A stretch of 64,000 nt of DNA from Dugong dugon (taxonomy: Eukaryota > Chordata > Mammalia > Sirenia > Dugongidae), in assembly GCA_030035585.1 (NCBI GenBank), contig CM057460.1, forward strand, positions 132,416,714-132,480,713. Direction: 5' to 3'. Positions 24,915-35,019 of the stretch are shown piece after piece. The position numbers and the translations under genes were made by a program. Numbering within the stretch: position 1 is the first letter of the stretch; each line of letters starts with the position of its first letter. The notes beneath the pieces are model-generated. The model was not told where the DNA came from, did no database searches, and saw nothing but the letters and a program-made list of their open reading frames with translations.

Positions 24915-25484
24915 TTATAAGTGAAGAAAACAGAAATATTTGATGCACACATACAAAGCAGAAATACTTATAGCAATTACAGTCCTCATTCCTGTGCAAC
25001 TGGTCATGTGGACATAACTGATATTTAGAACTACTTTCTTCCACCGCCCGTTCTGTATTCCCTTTGCCCTCAGCAAGCACCTCAACTGGTCATGGTTCTT
25101 TGCCTGGTGGGGTGACCCAAACCTCATTCCTGAAGAGTCTGGGCCATTAGTAGTCATGTCAGAATTGGGTTGTTGTAGCTTTTCATTGCCTTTAAACACA
25201 AGGCATGGTAGTACTAAGAGACACCCTAAGGGATCTCTTGCATTCCAGATATATTCTTCTTTACCTCCATTATGTAATATCAATCCAATTTCCTCTTGGT
25301 AACCAGGATCAATCACACTAGCCAGTATAGTAACTCTCTTCTTTGCCTTCTTTGATCCAGAGGCATAAGGAACCCAAAGTGACCTGGTGACATTCTTAGC
25401 TTCCAGTTCAATGGAATCAGCGATATGTCTCCAGGTGGGAACATGCCTCCCTTTGGAAATAAGACCTCTAGACCTGCAGAGCAT
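24915..25484 (-). pseudogene. ERV-L dUTPase and end of integrase region, broken
   Basis: 189-codon minus-strand frame. Residues 57-67 read VIDPGYQEEIG, followed by DPLGCLLVLPC, matching dUTPase conserved motifs (the VIDxxY-type motif and the region after it). dUTPase hydrolyses dUTP and limits uracil in viral DNA. In ERV-L it lies at the end of pol, just upstream of the 3' LTR, as here. The start codon is not a natural one: the real chain would be part of the pol polyprotein, joined in another frame to the integrase at 25500 and above. Later residues after about 107 are poorly conserved. Confidence 0.78.
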
Positions 25485-25499
25485 AAAGTCACAGGGACA

Positions 25500-26430
25500 G
25501 GAAGCAAAAATCTTGTGAGTGGGACACTAGGAGTAGTAGTGAGTGGTGCCACTACCATTTCCACCTCTTGACCTGAGGCAATGCTGTGTGGGATAACGTG
25601 ATGGTGGATAAGGCATTCTGTAAGTCCATGGATGGTAGTTTTGACAGAAGCTTTGCATGCAAGGAAGGCAAATCCATATCCAGAGTTAGTGTCCATTCAA
25701 GTAAGAACAAAACACTTCCTTTTCCATGATGGAAGTGGTCCAATGTAGTCAACTTGCCACCAGGTTGCTGGCTGATCACCTTGAGGGATGATGCCTTGTC
25801 GGGGACTCAGTGTTGGTCTCTGTTGCTGGCAGATTGGGCTCTCAGCTGTGGCTGTAGCCAAGTCGGCCTTGGTGAGTGGAAGTCCATGTTGCTGGGCCCA
25901 TGCACAACCTTCATACCTGCCACATGGCCACTTTGTTCATAAGCCCATTGAGCAATGACAGGAGTAGCCGGGGAAAGAGGATGAGTGGTTTCTAGAGAAT
26001 GCGTCATCCTATCCACTTGATTGTTAAATCCTCTTCTACTGAGGTCACCCTTTGATTAGCATTCACATAAGACACAAATATCTTTACTTCTCTGGCCCAT
26101 TAAGAGAGGCCTATATACATACCTATTCCCTATAAATCCTTGTCTCCAGTTTTCCAATCATGTTCCTTCCAAGTCCCTGATCATCCAGCCAAACCATTGA
26201 CCACAGCCCATGGATCAGTATAAAATAGCACAACTGGCCATTACTCCTTCCAAAAAAAGTGAACAACCAAGTGCACTGCTTGAAGTTCTGCCCATTGGGA
26301 GGATTTCCCTTCACCACTGTCCTTCAGAGAGGTCCCAGAAAGGGGCTGTAGAGCTGGCTCTGTCCACTTTCAAGTGGTGCCTAAATATCGTGCAGAACCA
26401 TCTTTAAACCAGGTACAAGTTTTCTCTTCT
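25500..26430 (-). pseudogene. ERV-L integrase remnant
   Basis: Overlapping minus-strand frames hold the integrase. The zinc-binding N-terminus lies at about 25807-26016 (AQWAYEQSGHVAGMK with a retained His). The catalytic core is split between 25552-25779 and 25313-25696 (NSGYGFAFLACKASVKTTIHGLTECLIHHH). Frames shift within the core. Integrase inserts the viral DNA; the 5-bp TSD of this copy records its activity. Confidence 0.7.
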
Positions 26431-27080
26431 TCAGTCAACTGCTCATAAGGAACTCCCTATGAGGCCATAGGTTCAGACTGGTAGATGGAAGATAATGTGA
26501 CAGGAGTGGAGACCATGGGCATTTGGGCCACTTCCTCATGCAACTTACTTGTGTCTTCAGGTCCTGCTCAGGCCCAATCTCATATATACCACTTCCATTT
26601 AATGATGAAGAGCTGTTGAGCACGTCCAAATTTTTGACTCTGTAGGTCAGACAACACCCAGTTCATGATGGGCAGCTCAGGCTGCATGGTGACTTGGTGG
26701 ACCATGGTTAAGTGTTCAGTCTCTACTAAGGCCCAGTAACAAGCAAAAAGCTGTTTCTCAAAAGGAGAGTAGTTATCTGCAAAGGATGGCAGGGCTTTGC
26801 TCCAAAATCCTAACGGTCTGCACTGTAATTCAGCAATAGAGGCCTGTCAAAGACTCCAAACAGCATCTCTATCTGACACTGACACTTCAAGCACCATTGA
26901 ATCAGCTGGATCGTAAGGCCCAAGTGGCAGAACATCTTGCACAGCACCTGAACCTGTTGTACAGCTTCTCTTTTTCTGGGCCCCTCTCAAAACTAGCAGC
27001 TTTTTGAGTCACTTTTCAAGTAGTACATCCAAATAAGGAATATGTTGCCTCTAAAATACGAAGAGGTCCACTAGGTGTTG
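26431..27080 (-). pseudogene. ERV-L RNase H region remnant
   Basis: Minus-strand region between the RT and integrase remnants, with frames at 26435-26629 and 26123-26317 carrying fragments of the RNase H and linker regions. Assignment is mainly by position between recognised domains; catalytic carboxylates were not individually placed. Confidence 0.5.
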
Positions 27081-27990
27081 TGCCTACTTTTTAGTTGTGG
27101 GAAGATCCCAATGCAATAACTTTTCCTTCACTTTATAAGAAATATCTCGATATGCCCCACACCACTGAATCCCTAGAAATTTCACTGAGGTGGAAGGTGC
27201 CTGAATTTTTATGGGATTAATTTCCCACCCTTTATCATGCAAATGTTTTACCAATAAGTCCAGAATCATTGACACTTCTTCCTAAGTCCAATCAGCATAA
27301 TGTCATCATATGTTACATCATGCTATGTGACATCTTGTAGAAGGGAAAGGTGGTCAAGATCCCTACAGAATAAATTATGACATAGGGCGGGAGAGTTGAT
27401 GTAGCTCTGAGATAGGCAGCTGAAGGTGTATTGCTGGTCTTGCCAGATAAAGGCAAACTGCTTCTGATGGTCCTTCAAAAGAGGCTTGGAGAAAAAAAGC
27501 ATTAGCCTGATAAATAGCTGCATAGCAGTACCAGGAGATGTATTAATTTGCTCAAGCAATGAGACTACATCGGGAACTGCAGCTGAAATTGGAGTCAGCA
27601 CGTGGTTATATTTTCAATAATCCACTGTCATTCTCCAAGGTCTATCTGATTTTTGCACAGGTCAAATAGGAGAGGTGAATTGGGATGTGGTGGGAGTCAC
27701 CATCCCTGCATCCTTTCAGTCCTTAATGGTGGCAGTAATCTCTGCAATCTCTCCAGGAATCTGGTATTGCTTTTGGTTTACTATTATCCTAGGTAGGGGC
27801 AGTTCTAATGGCTTTCACTTGGCTTTTCCTACCATAATAGCCCTTACTACACTTGTCAGGGATCCAATGTGGGGGTTCTGCCAGTTTCTGAGTATATATA
27901 TTCCAATTATGCTTTCTAGAACTGGGGAAATCACTACAGGATGTGTTCAAGGACCCACTGGACATACTGTGAGAGTGACACGAGCTAAGA
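27081..27990 (-). pseudogene. ERV-L reverse transcriptase remnant
   Basis: Two minus-strand frames: 27323-27601 with YTFSCLSQSYINSPALCHNL (the RT block before the catalytic site) and 27084-27275 with GWEINPIKIQAPSTSVKFLG (the block after it). Between them, past an in-frame stop at 27323-27325, the DNA reads Y-D-D-I-M-L-I near 27290-27312, the catalytic aspartate pair. The open frame is interrupted on both sides of the active site, so it is inactive. Confidence 0.85.
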
Positions 27991-28231
27991 CTACATTAAT
28001 AAATTGACCTCCATATGCCCCCACTCTGACTGGTGAGCCACAGTGACTTTTTGGGTCTCCTGGAATTAATTTCAGATCAGAGCCAGTATCCAGTAAACCC
28101 TGAAAAGCCTGATTATTTCCTTTTCCCCAGTCAACAGTCGCTCTCATAAAAGGCCATAGATTCCTTTGGGGAAGGCTGGTAGAAAGATTAACAGTATAAG
28201 TTTTTGGCGGTGTATTAGAATCCTTCCTCAA
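27991..28231 (-). pseudogene. ERV-L protease remnant
   Basis: Minus-strand frame 27947-28231 contains QAFQGLLDTGSDLKLIPGD. LLDTGSD is the aspartic protease active-site motif, still intact. The retroviral protease acts as a dimer to cut Gag and Pol. It lies upstream of RT in element order, as expected. The frame is closed on both sides by stops. Confidence 0.82.
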
Positions 28232-29900
28232 GGGGTCTCCGCCTCCGCTTCAATCAAGGGGTTGTGGGTCTATAAAATCACTCAGGTCTGGGAATTGATT
28301 GAGGCATCTATTCTGGCGATTCGAGTTAGACTGCTGGTCACTTGACCTAGAATTCATCCTCTTGTACAGATCAAGTAAATATTTAGTAGATTTTTTATCT
28401 ATTTCACTCTTAGGGACACCATGACTAAGTAGCCAAAGTCATCAGTTCATACAAGTCAGACTATTCTGATTACTGCTTTGACTCTGTCGTCCCAGCCATG
28501 CCCACCTTGTCTTTGTCAGTTGAGTGCTGCCACTTGGCCCCTACCACCACAGGCTCCAATCAGCTGCATTGTAGTTAGGTGTCTTAATTCAGTTAGGGCA
28601 GTTCCCACTGTCAAATCTGACTTACGTAAAACAGCAATTACAGCTGTATTCAAGGATGCTGGTGCTCCCTTCACAAATTTGTTCTTCACCATTGTGGTAA
28701 AGTTGTGTCCTCTGGACACTCCATGTGTGGGTCTGTGGGTCTAACCTGATAAATCCACTCTAGCATGCCAATTTCCCTAAGCGTCTGGATACCTTCTACA
28801 GTATTCCAAGGCAGGTCTGCTTCTTCAACTTGATTTAGTGTAGGCCACCAAATAATCCATGTTTCAGCAACCCAACAGAATAAACTATTAGATCCTTTCC
28901 TAACTTCTGGAGCTGAAACACTGAATGAAGAATCTGTGCTTAGTGAGCTCATATCAATAAACATAGATTGGTCCATCTTTATGTTCCTTGCACCATTATC
29001 CCACACCCTTAATAGCCATTCCTACATATATTCTCCAGGTTTCTGTTTGTACATATTAGAAAAGCCAAGAAGTTCTTTTGGAGCATAGCGTACCTCCTCC
29101 TGGGTTACACCTTTTGGGGCTCACTGGGACTTAAATCTAGTTATAGGTCTAGAAGCCAAAATCTGTGGGGACATGTTTTGAGACCATTCAGCATTGTCTT
29201 TTAAAGCATCTGCCTCAGGTGATGTCCCAGGCAATGATACAGACAAAGGTGCTTTAGATGCAGCTGGATTAATCTCATTAGATTAGAGTGCAGAGGCTAA
29301 TGGTTCTGTTGGCAGGGATGATTCAATGGCATTTAGGGGCTCACTGTCTCCAGCTTCCTGATTATCTGTCCATATGTCACCATCTCAGGTTTCAGGATCC
29401 CATTTCTTCCCAATCAGTGCCCTCACTTTAACTTCAGACACCTCTTGCGTTTGGCAGTTGAGTTGGCATTGTAATTCAGGTACTTTACCCAGTAAGACTC
29501 TGGGTTTGGTTTTTGGCAATATTAGCTCTGTTACTACAAGAAATAAGGCTTTCTTTCAAGGGCAAGTGGAAACTTTGAGGTCATCTCTGCAGCACTTGAG
29601 CTTTGACTCGGAAGCCCTGAGGGCATCTCTTTCTTTCACCAGCTTGTCTAGGGAAAGAAGGACCAGCCAACCAGCTTCCTTATACTTCTCGTTATGACAA
29701 AATCGTAGAAAGGTATAATACATGCAATCACCCAGAGCCTCGTCTTTCACCAGTATCTGATCTATTGGTGGTAATATTTTGCTTATTTGAATTACCACCT
29801 CACACTATGGATTAGCAGTGCCCTCTTTACTACTGGAAGCAGAGTCATCAACATCTTTAAGACTAACCAGACTTGAGAACTAATTTAGAAAATTCATCCT
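28232..29900 (-). pseudogene. ERV-L gag remnant
   Basis: Position between the primer binding site and the protease makes this gag. Frames at 29556-29798, 28686-29006 (WVAETWIIWWPTLNQVEEAD, capsid-like) and 28516-28719 are the longest surviving parts. A Cys/His region is suggested on the minus strand near 28480-28520 (CPPCLC-like text on the + strand is only a shadow), but I cannot place a complete zinc knuckle. Several stops and frameshifts. Confidence 0.6.
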
Positions 29901-29921
29901 GACGATTTTGTTTCTCTAGAA

Positions 29922-29936
29922 CCACTCTTGATACCA
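29922..29936 (-). promoter_or_regulatory. Element B primer binding site, Leu tRNA type
   Basis: Minus strand TGGTATCAAGAGTGG, two bases inside the 5' LTR edge at 29939. It begins TGG as all tRNA 3'-CCA complements do and resembles the Leu primer site used by ERV-L. Matches to the tRNA were judged from memory. Confidence 0.75.
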
Positions 29937-29938
29937 AA

Positions 29939-29976
29939 TGTCTTAGGCTGGGTTTTCTAGAGAAGCAAATATATAT

Positions 29977-30011
<35 letters not shown>

Positions 30012-30488
30012 TATCAAGGAAATGCCTCACTCAGTTTTAGAGACTGTAATGTCCCAAGTCCATTGATCAGGAAAGAGGCTTCTTCTGATTCACGGAACTA
30101 CAGGAGCTGGTGAGCCCAAGATTGGCAGGACAGACAGCAGGGCTGTTGCTCACAGGCTGTGAAGATCAACAAATCCCAAGATCAGCAGACAAGCCCACAG
30201 GTAAGCTGCTAGCTGGAATCCCAAGAACTGGAGGTCAGATAAACAGGAAACAGCTGCAGGATCCAAAATGAGTAAAAGCCTCCGAGGCCTGCCTGAATGT
30301 CTGCCCACACTGGATGCAGGCCACACATCCAAGGAAATTCCTCTTCAGCTGATGAGCTATTCACAGCAGATACCACCATGTGGGTGAACATGTATCAAAT
30401 CTCAACAGGGAAGTGATCACATTATACAACTGCCAAAACACTGAGAATTACGGCCTAGCCAAGTTGACACACAATCTTAACCATCACA
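29939..30488 (-). repeat. Element B 5' LTR with (GA)n
   Basis: 550 bp; minus strand starts TGTGATGGTTAAGATTGTGTG and ends CCCAGCCTAAGACA. Contains an AG microsatellite at about 29980-30006, shorter in the 3' LTR. Same family as the solo LTR at 40528-41090. Confidence 0.92.
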
Positions 30489-30493
30489 GACCT

Positions 30494-30732
30494 CATTACC
30501 ACCAAGCAGGAAGATCCAGGAGCAGATCCATGGATCCACGTTTCCTGCACTGAGAAGCTCCCAGACCAGGGGAAGATTGATGACAAGGATCTTCCCCAAG
30601 AACCAACAGACAAGAAATCCGTTCCCTGGAGCTTGCACCCTGAATTCAGAATTCTAGCCTCCTAAACTGTGAGAGAATAAATATCTATTTGTTAAAGCCA
30701 TCCACTTATAGCAGCACTAGATAAATAAGACA
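30494..30732 (+). repeat. Element A 5' LTR, right half
   Basis: Continues the LTR cut at 24184: CATTACCACCAAGCAGGAAG, CCTGCACTGAGAAGCTCCC, polyadenylation signal AATAAA near 30676, and AAATAAGACA at the end. Collinear with the right half of 32346-32869. Confidence 0.9.
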
Positions 30733-32345
30733 GAATTTGGTACCAAGAGTGGGGTGCTGTTCTAACAGAACAGTGGAAGCTGTTCTGAAACTGTGAATTG
30801 GTAGAGGCTGGAAGAGTTTAAGGTGCCTAATAGTAAAATTTTAGATGACTAGAAGACTGTTGGGGGAATTCTGGTGAAGAATATCAAACCCATTTTCCTT
30901 TATTTATTTGTACAGTGAATAAAATCAGGTCATACCTGAGTTCAATAGATTAATGTATTCATTAATTGTGTGACCTTCAGCTGTGATTAGAACTCTTTGA
31001 ACCTTTGACAATAATGATATTGTTCTATAATTTTCACATTCCCTTTGATCACCTTTCTTTGGAATGGGCACAGATATGAATCTCCTCCTGTCAGTTGGCC
31101 AAGTAGCTATCATCCAAATTTCTTGACCAAGACCAAAATGCAATTTAGATACTCAAAATAATTTCATATTTTATAAATCACTAGAAATTAACATTATTAT
31201 GCCACTATTTTACTTCTAATCTTAGCTCAGAAGTAAGTGAGGAGAGCTGTAACATTGAATATGGTGCAGACAGTGAGAAGCAGCAGCAGAGAAACAGCAG
31301 CAGCAGAACTAGGAGACCGTTGTCAGAAGGTGTGGGAAATGACCCATGGAGCAAGAGAGCTGAGTGTCTTTGGGCAGGAGGCTTCCTGACAAAGCAGGTT
31401 GCCTTCAGGCACTTATTGGTGGAGGTAGGTTTGCTGACCCACAGAGTGAGAGAGCTGAGTGCCTTCTGCCAAGGCTTACTGGAGGAGTGGGGTGCCTCCA
31501 GGCACATACTGGTAGAGCTAAAGAGTTTTGGAACACTTGCCTCAGGAGAGTAGACAAGAGGCAAGCAGAGGCCCCAAGAGGCTGAAAAGTCAAGAAGCCA
31601 AGGAACAAGGAAGCAGAAGCTGAAGAGAGAAGGAGCACAGGAAGCAGAGCTGCCTTGGTCTCAAAGGGTAGGGCCACCTTTGGGGTCTCAAAGTTTGTGG
31701 CCATGGCCTCCTATGTTTCAAAGAGTCAGATCTTCACCAATTTGTTTCCAGAGTGTGGGGCTGCCATTCACGAGTGCCAGGGAGATAAGGATAAGAGTCA
31801 CTGCCCAAAGCTGAAGGGGTAGGACTGTCATGCCCAAGGGGCAGAAGAACATGGCCTGCTGGTTGTCACTCAGACAGACTAGGAGAATGGGGCAGTCCAA
31901 ATCTGAGGGAGCAGTGTTGCTGTCCCAGTGAGCCTGGAAGGTGAAGCTGAAGCCCAGTGCTGAGGGGTCTCCACCCAGAATCCAGAGAGTGTGGCCAACA
32001 CCTAGAGTCTGGAGGATAGGGCCATTGCCTAAATGGTCTTAGAGAACAGAGGATTATTTTCAAGCCTTGAGATTTAATACAATGTGTTCTGCTAATTTGC
32101 TTGGTGCCTGTTATTCCTTCTTTCCCTCCAATGTCCCCCATTTGTAATGGAAATGTTTACCATGTACCTATTCCATCACCGTACTTTGGAAGCAGATAAC
32201 TTGTAGATTTTACAGATGAAGAGGAATTTTGCCCCAGTATGGAATTTGGACTTGGAGTTGATTTAAGACTTTTGGAATGATATGATGGGGTGAATGTGTT
32301 TTACATGTGGCAAGGATATGACTTTTTGGAGGCCAAAGTATAGAA
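30733..32345 (+). other. Element A internal region, non-coding
   Basis: Begins with GAAT and a Leu-type primer site (TGGTACCAAGAGTGG, 30738-30752) and ends in a G/A-rich stretch before the 3' LTR. 31227-31720 is rich in AGCAGCAG and GAGAGCTGAG motifs and resembles 49098-49460. A foreign 342-bp piece (30885-31226) interrupts it. Frames at 31320-31585, 31405-31704 and 31866-32141 have no gag or pol similarity that I see. Confidence 0.75.
30885..31226. repeat. Permuted copy of 22609-22824 and 23268-23390
   Basis: 30885-31000 matches 23268-23390 (shared TTTATTTATT, AAAATCAGGTCATACC and AATTGTGTGACCTTCAG). 31012-31226 matches 22609-22824 (shared CACATTCCCTTTGATCACC, GACCAAGACCAAAATG and CACTAGAAATTAACATTA), including the RTE 5' truncation point. 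The order is reversed relative to the source, in the same orientation. The intervening 443 bp are missing. Confidence 0.88.
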
Positions 32346-32869
32346 TGTTATGGATTGAATTATGTCACCTAAAAATGTATATCAACTTGGCTACACTATG
32401 ATTCCCAGTATTGTGTAGTTGGCCATCATTTTGTGATCTGATGTAATTATCCTATGTGTTGCAAATCCTAACCCGTGTGATGTTAATGAGGCTGGATTAG
32501 AGGCAGTCATGTTAATGAGGCAGGACTTAATCTACTGGATTAGGTTGTATGTTGAGTCAATCTCTTTTGAGATATAAAAGAGAGAAGCTAGCAGAGAGAA
32601 GAGGGACTTCGTTACCACCAAACAGGAAGAGCCAGGAGAGGAGAGCATCTTTTGGACCCAGGGTTCCCGCACTGAGAAGCTCCTAGACCAGGGTAAGATT
32701 GATGACAAGCACCTTCCCCCAGAGCCAACAGAGAGAGAAATCTTTCCCCTGTAGCTTGCACCCTAAATTCAGATTTCTAGCCTCCTAAACTGTGAGAGAA
32801 TAAATTACTGTTTGTTAAAGCCATCCATTTATGGTATTTCTGTTACAGCCGCACTAGATAATGAAAACA
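32346..32869 (+). repeat. Element A 3' LTR
   Basis: 524 bp starting TGTTATGGATTGAATTATG. Contains GAGATATAAAAGAGAGAAGC (TATA-like) and AATAAATTACTG (polyadenylation signal), and ends AATGAAAACA. Followed by TSD ACTGA at 32870-32874. Confidence 0.92.
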
Positions 32870-33127
32870 ACTGATTTGTTCACTCTTCCAGCTGGCCACT
32901 CTATTTTTAATATATTTGCCAACACCGCAGTTCCAATGTGTAAATTCTTCTTCTGCCTTCCTTTTTTGCTGTCCAGCTTTCACATGCATGTGAGGCAATA
33001 GAAAATACCATGGATTGGATAAGGATCAGGGGCACCTTAGTCATAAAGGTGATATCTTTGTTTCTTTAAACTTTGAAGAGGTCGTTTGCAGCAGATTTTA
33101 CCAATGCAATATGTCATTTGATTTCTT
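32870..33127 (-). mobile_element. RTE LINE, second piece of the nest
   Basis: Antisense RTE resuming from 23921: TTTGTTCACTCTTCCAG through CAATATGTCATTTGATTTCTT. Cut by the L1 3'-end stack after the 14-bp target TCATTTGATTTCTT. Confidence 0.88.
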
Positions 33128-34138
33128 CTTTTTTTTTAATTGTACTTTAGATGAAGTTTTACAGAACAAATAGTTTCTCACTGAACAGTCAGTACACATA
33201 TTGTGTTACGACATTAGTTAGCAAACCCAGTGATATGTCAACACTCTCCCTTCTTGACCTTGGAGGATCTTTTTTTTTTTTTAGTGAAAATATATATAGC
33301 CAGTGTTACACCATTTCAAAAATTTCTACATGTACAATTCAGTGACATCGATTGCATTTTTCCAGTTGTGCTGCTATTCTCACAGTCATTTTCCAAATTA
33401 TTCCATCACCATTATCTTCAACTCACTGTTCCCTAGGCTTACCATCAAACCTTTTGAGTTGCTGTTGTCAATTTGATCTCACATAGATAATTCCTTTTTT
33501 TTTTTATGTACCTTAGATGAAAGTTTATAGACCAAATAGTTTCTCATTAAACAACTAGTACACATATTACCCTATGACAATGGTTAACAACCCCATGACG
33601 GGTCAACACTGTCCCTTCTCAACCTTGGGTTCCCCATCACCAGCTTTCTTGTTCCCTCCTGCCTTCTAGTTCTTGTCCCTGGACTGCTGTGCCTCATTAG
33701 TTTCATTTTGTTTTATGGGGCTGTCCAATCCCTGGCTGAATGGTGAACCTTGGAAGTGAGTTCACTACTGAGCTAACAGGGTGACCAGGGGCCATACTCT
33801 TGGGGTCTCTCCAATCTGTCAGGCCAGTAAATCTGGTCTTTTTTGTGAGTTAGAATTTTGTTCTACATCCTTCTGCAGCTCTGTCCAGAACCCTCTATTG
33901 TGATCCAAGTCAGAGCAGTCAGTGGTGGTAGCTGGCCACCATCTAGCTGTACTGGACTCACTCTGGTGGAGGCCGTGGTAGCTGTGGTCCATTAGTCCTT
34001 TGGACTAATCTTTTCCTTGTATCCTGTTCTCTTCCTTCTCCCTTGCTCCTGAATGGGTGAGACCAGTGCAGTATCTTAGATAGCTGCTTACAGGCTTTTA
34101 AGACCCCAGACGCTACTCATCAAGGTAGAAGGTAGACC
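33128..34138 (-). mobile_element. Stack of L1 3' ends, antisense
   Basis: Antisense L1 3' UTR pieces inserted with a 14-bp TSD (33114-33127 and 34139-34152). 33128-33265 is one L1 tail (poly T, then AATTGTACTTTAGATGAAG). 33270-33495 is an older L1-type tail (TTTAGTGAAAATATATATAGCC onward). 33496-34138 repeats the first tail type (poly T, ATGTACCTTAGATGAAAG) and extends much further 5' (GACCCCAGACGCTACTCATC). Two tails of the same type cannot come from one insertion, so at least two L1 events are stacked. Confidence 0.82.
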
Positions 34139-34302
34139 TCATTTGATTTCTTGATTACCTCTTTCTTGGACATTGATTATAGTTCCAAGTAGAATGAAAT
34201 GGTTGACAGCCTCAATTTCTACTCCATTTGTCATAATGTTGTTTATTGGTGCAGTTAATGAGTCTTTCTTCAATCCTGATGCTGAGTACTTCTTCATACT
34301 AT
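34139..34302 (-). mobile_element. RTE LINE, third piece of the nest
   Basis: Antisense RTE resuming after the L1 stack. The minus frame 34139-34381 carries the RTE C-terminal text FILLGTIINVQERGNQEIK. Ends near 34302, where the strand of RTE similarity flips. Confidence 0.82.
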
Positions 34303-35019
34303 GAATGTCAAAGATGAAGAAATTGAAGTTTTTACTATCTGCTGCAGTCTGAAATTGACCAAACACAAAATTAAAATGCATGGATAATTACTGGTGAATG
34401 CATGGGAAGGTTGGAAACAAACAAGTATCAGTAGTTGGAAATAAGAACTTGGTGATATAAACCATGATGTAAATTACACAATAGAATTCTGCAAAACCAA
34501 TGGTTTATTCATTAGGAACACATTTTTTTAACAACACGATTGATGACTATACACGTGGACCTTCCTGGATGGATTAGACAAGAATCGAATGATAATATTT
34601 GTGATGGAAAACTCAATATCATCTAACAAGATAAAGCCAGGAGCTGACTGCAGAATGGATTTTCAATTTGTCATATACAAGTTCAAGTCAAAGCTGAAGA
34701 TAATCAAAACAAGTCCGTGAGAGCCAACGTGCAATCTTTAATACATCCTTCCTGAATTTAGAGACAATCTCAAGAAAATATTTGATGAACACCAATGACC
34801 AAAGTTCAAATCCACCAGATGCTCCTTGGAAACCCTATGGGGCAATTCTACTCTGTCCTATAGGGTCACTATGTGCTGGAATCGACTCGATGGCACTTAA
34901 CAACAACAACAACAATGACCAAAGATCAGAAGAGTTGTGGGAAGGACGTCAAGGACATCATAAGTGAAGAAATTGAAAAGTCATTAAAAAGACTAGAAGA
35001 AAGGAAAAATCCAAAATGG
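34303..35019 (+). mobile_element. RTE LINE 5' segment, inverted, split by SINE
   Basis: Endonuclease-domain part of RTE on the + strand (CTGCAGTCTGAAATTGACC, ACTGGTGAATGCATGGGAAGG, CTATACACGTGGACCTTCC, ATCAAGGACATCATAAGTG-like text, partly with changes). It is opposite in strand to the 3' part (34302 and below), which is the signature of twin priming. Interrupted by an AfroSINE at 34801-34912. Ends at the TSD at 35020. Confidence 0.8.
34801..34912 (+). mobile_element. AfroSINE, 5'-truncated, with 11-bp TSD
   Basis: 3' part of a type 1 SINE (TTCAAATCCACCAGATGCTCC to GGCACTTAACAACAACAACAAC). Duplications AATGACCAAAG flank it (about 34791-34801 and 34913-34923). Its 3' end has the RTE-like CACTTAACAACAAC tail instead of the GGGTTTGGTTTT end of other type 1 copies. 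Confidence 0.85.

Larger units (their letters stand above)
24185..30488 (-). mobile_element. Element B: ERV-L provirus, env-less, with dUTPase
   Basis: 6.3-kb provirus on the minus strand. Its 5' LTR is 29939-30488 and its 3' LTR is 24185-24760. 5-bp TSD GACCT lies at 24180-24184 and 30489-30493, exactly inside the LTR of element A. In element order it has a Leu-type primer binding site (29922-29936), gag, protease, RT, RNase H, integrase and dUTPase remnants, a purine-rich tract, and the 3' LTR. About 150 bp separate dUTPase from the LTR, so there is no room for env. Env absence, a pol-terminal dUTPase, a 5-bp TSD and a Leu primer together define ERV-L (class III). All frames are broken; it is a fossil. 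Confidence 0.92.
23922..32869 (+). mobile_element. Element A: non-coding ERV-L-like provirus
   Basis: Two similar LTRs (23922-24184 plus 30494-30732, and 32346-32869) around a short internal region, flanked by the 5-bp TSD ACTGA (23917-23921, 32870-32874). A Leu-type primer binding site (TGGTACCAAGAGTGG) follows the 5' LTR at 30738-30752. The internal region (30733-32345) has no gag or pol that I can read, so it is non-autonomous. Its 5' LTR is split by element B. 5-bp TSD and Leu primer are properties of ERV-L elements. Confidence 0.87.

Noticed and set aside
28478..28744. 88-codon + strand frame with Cys pairs
   Set aside because: It is the complement of ERV-L gag sequence, and the Cys spacing is a shadow.
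29979..30008. Possible CRISPR or satellite array
   Set aside because: It is a simple (AG)n microsatellite in an LTR.
30489..30733. Independent LTR fragment
   Set aside because: It joins exactly to 23922-24184 when element B and one GACCT are removed, so it is half of one LTR.
31320..31704. Overlapping frames of 73-99 codons on both strands
   Set aside because: They are inside the non-coding interior of element A; the AGCAG and GAGAG repeats keep frames open by chance.
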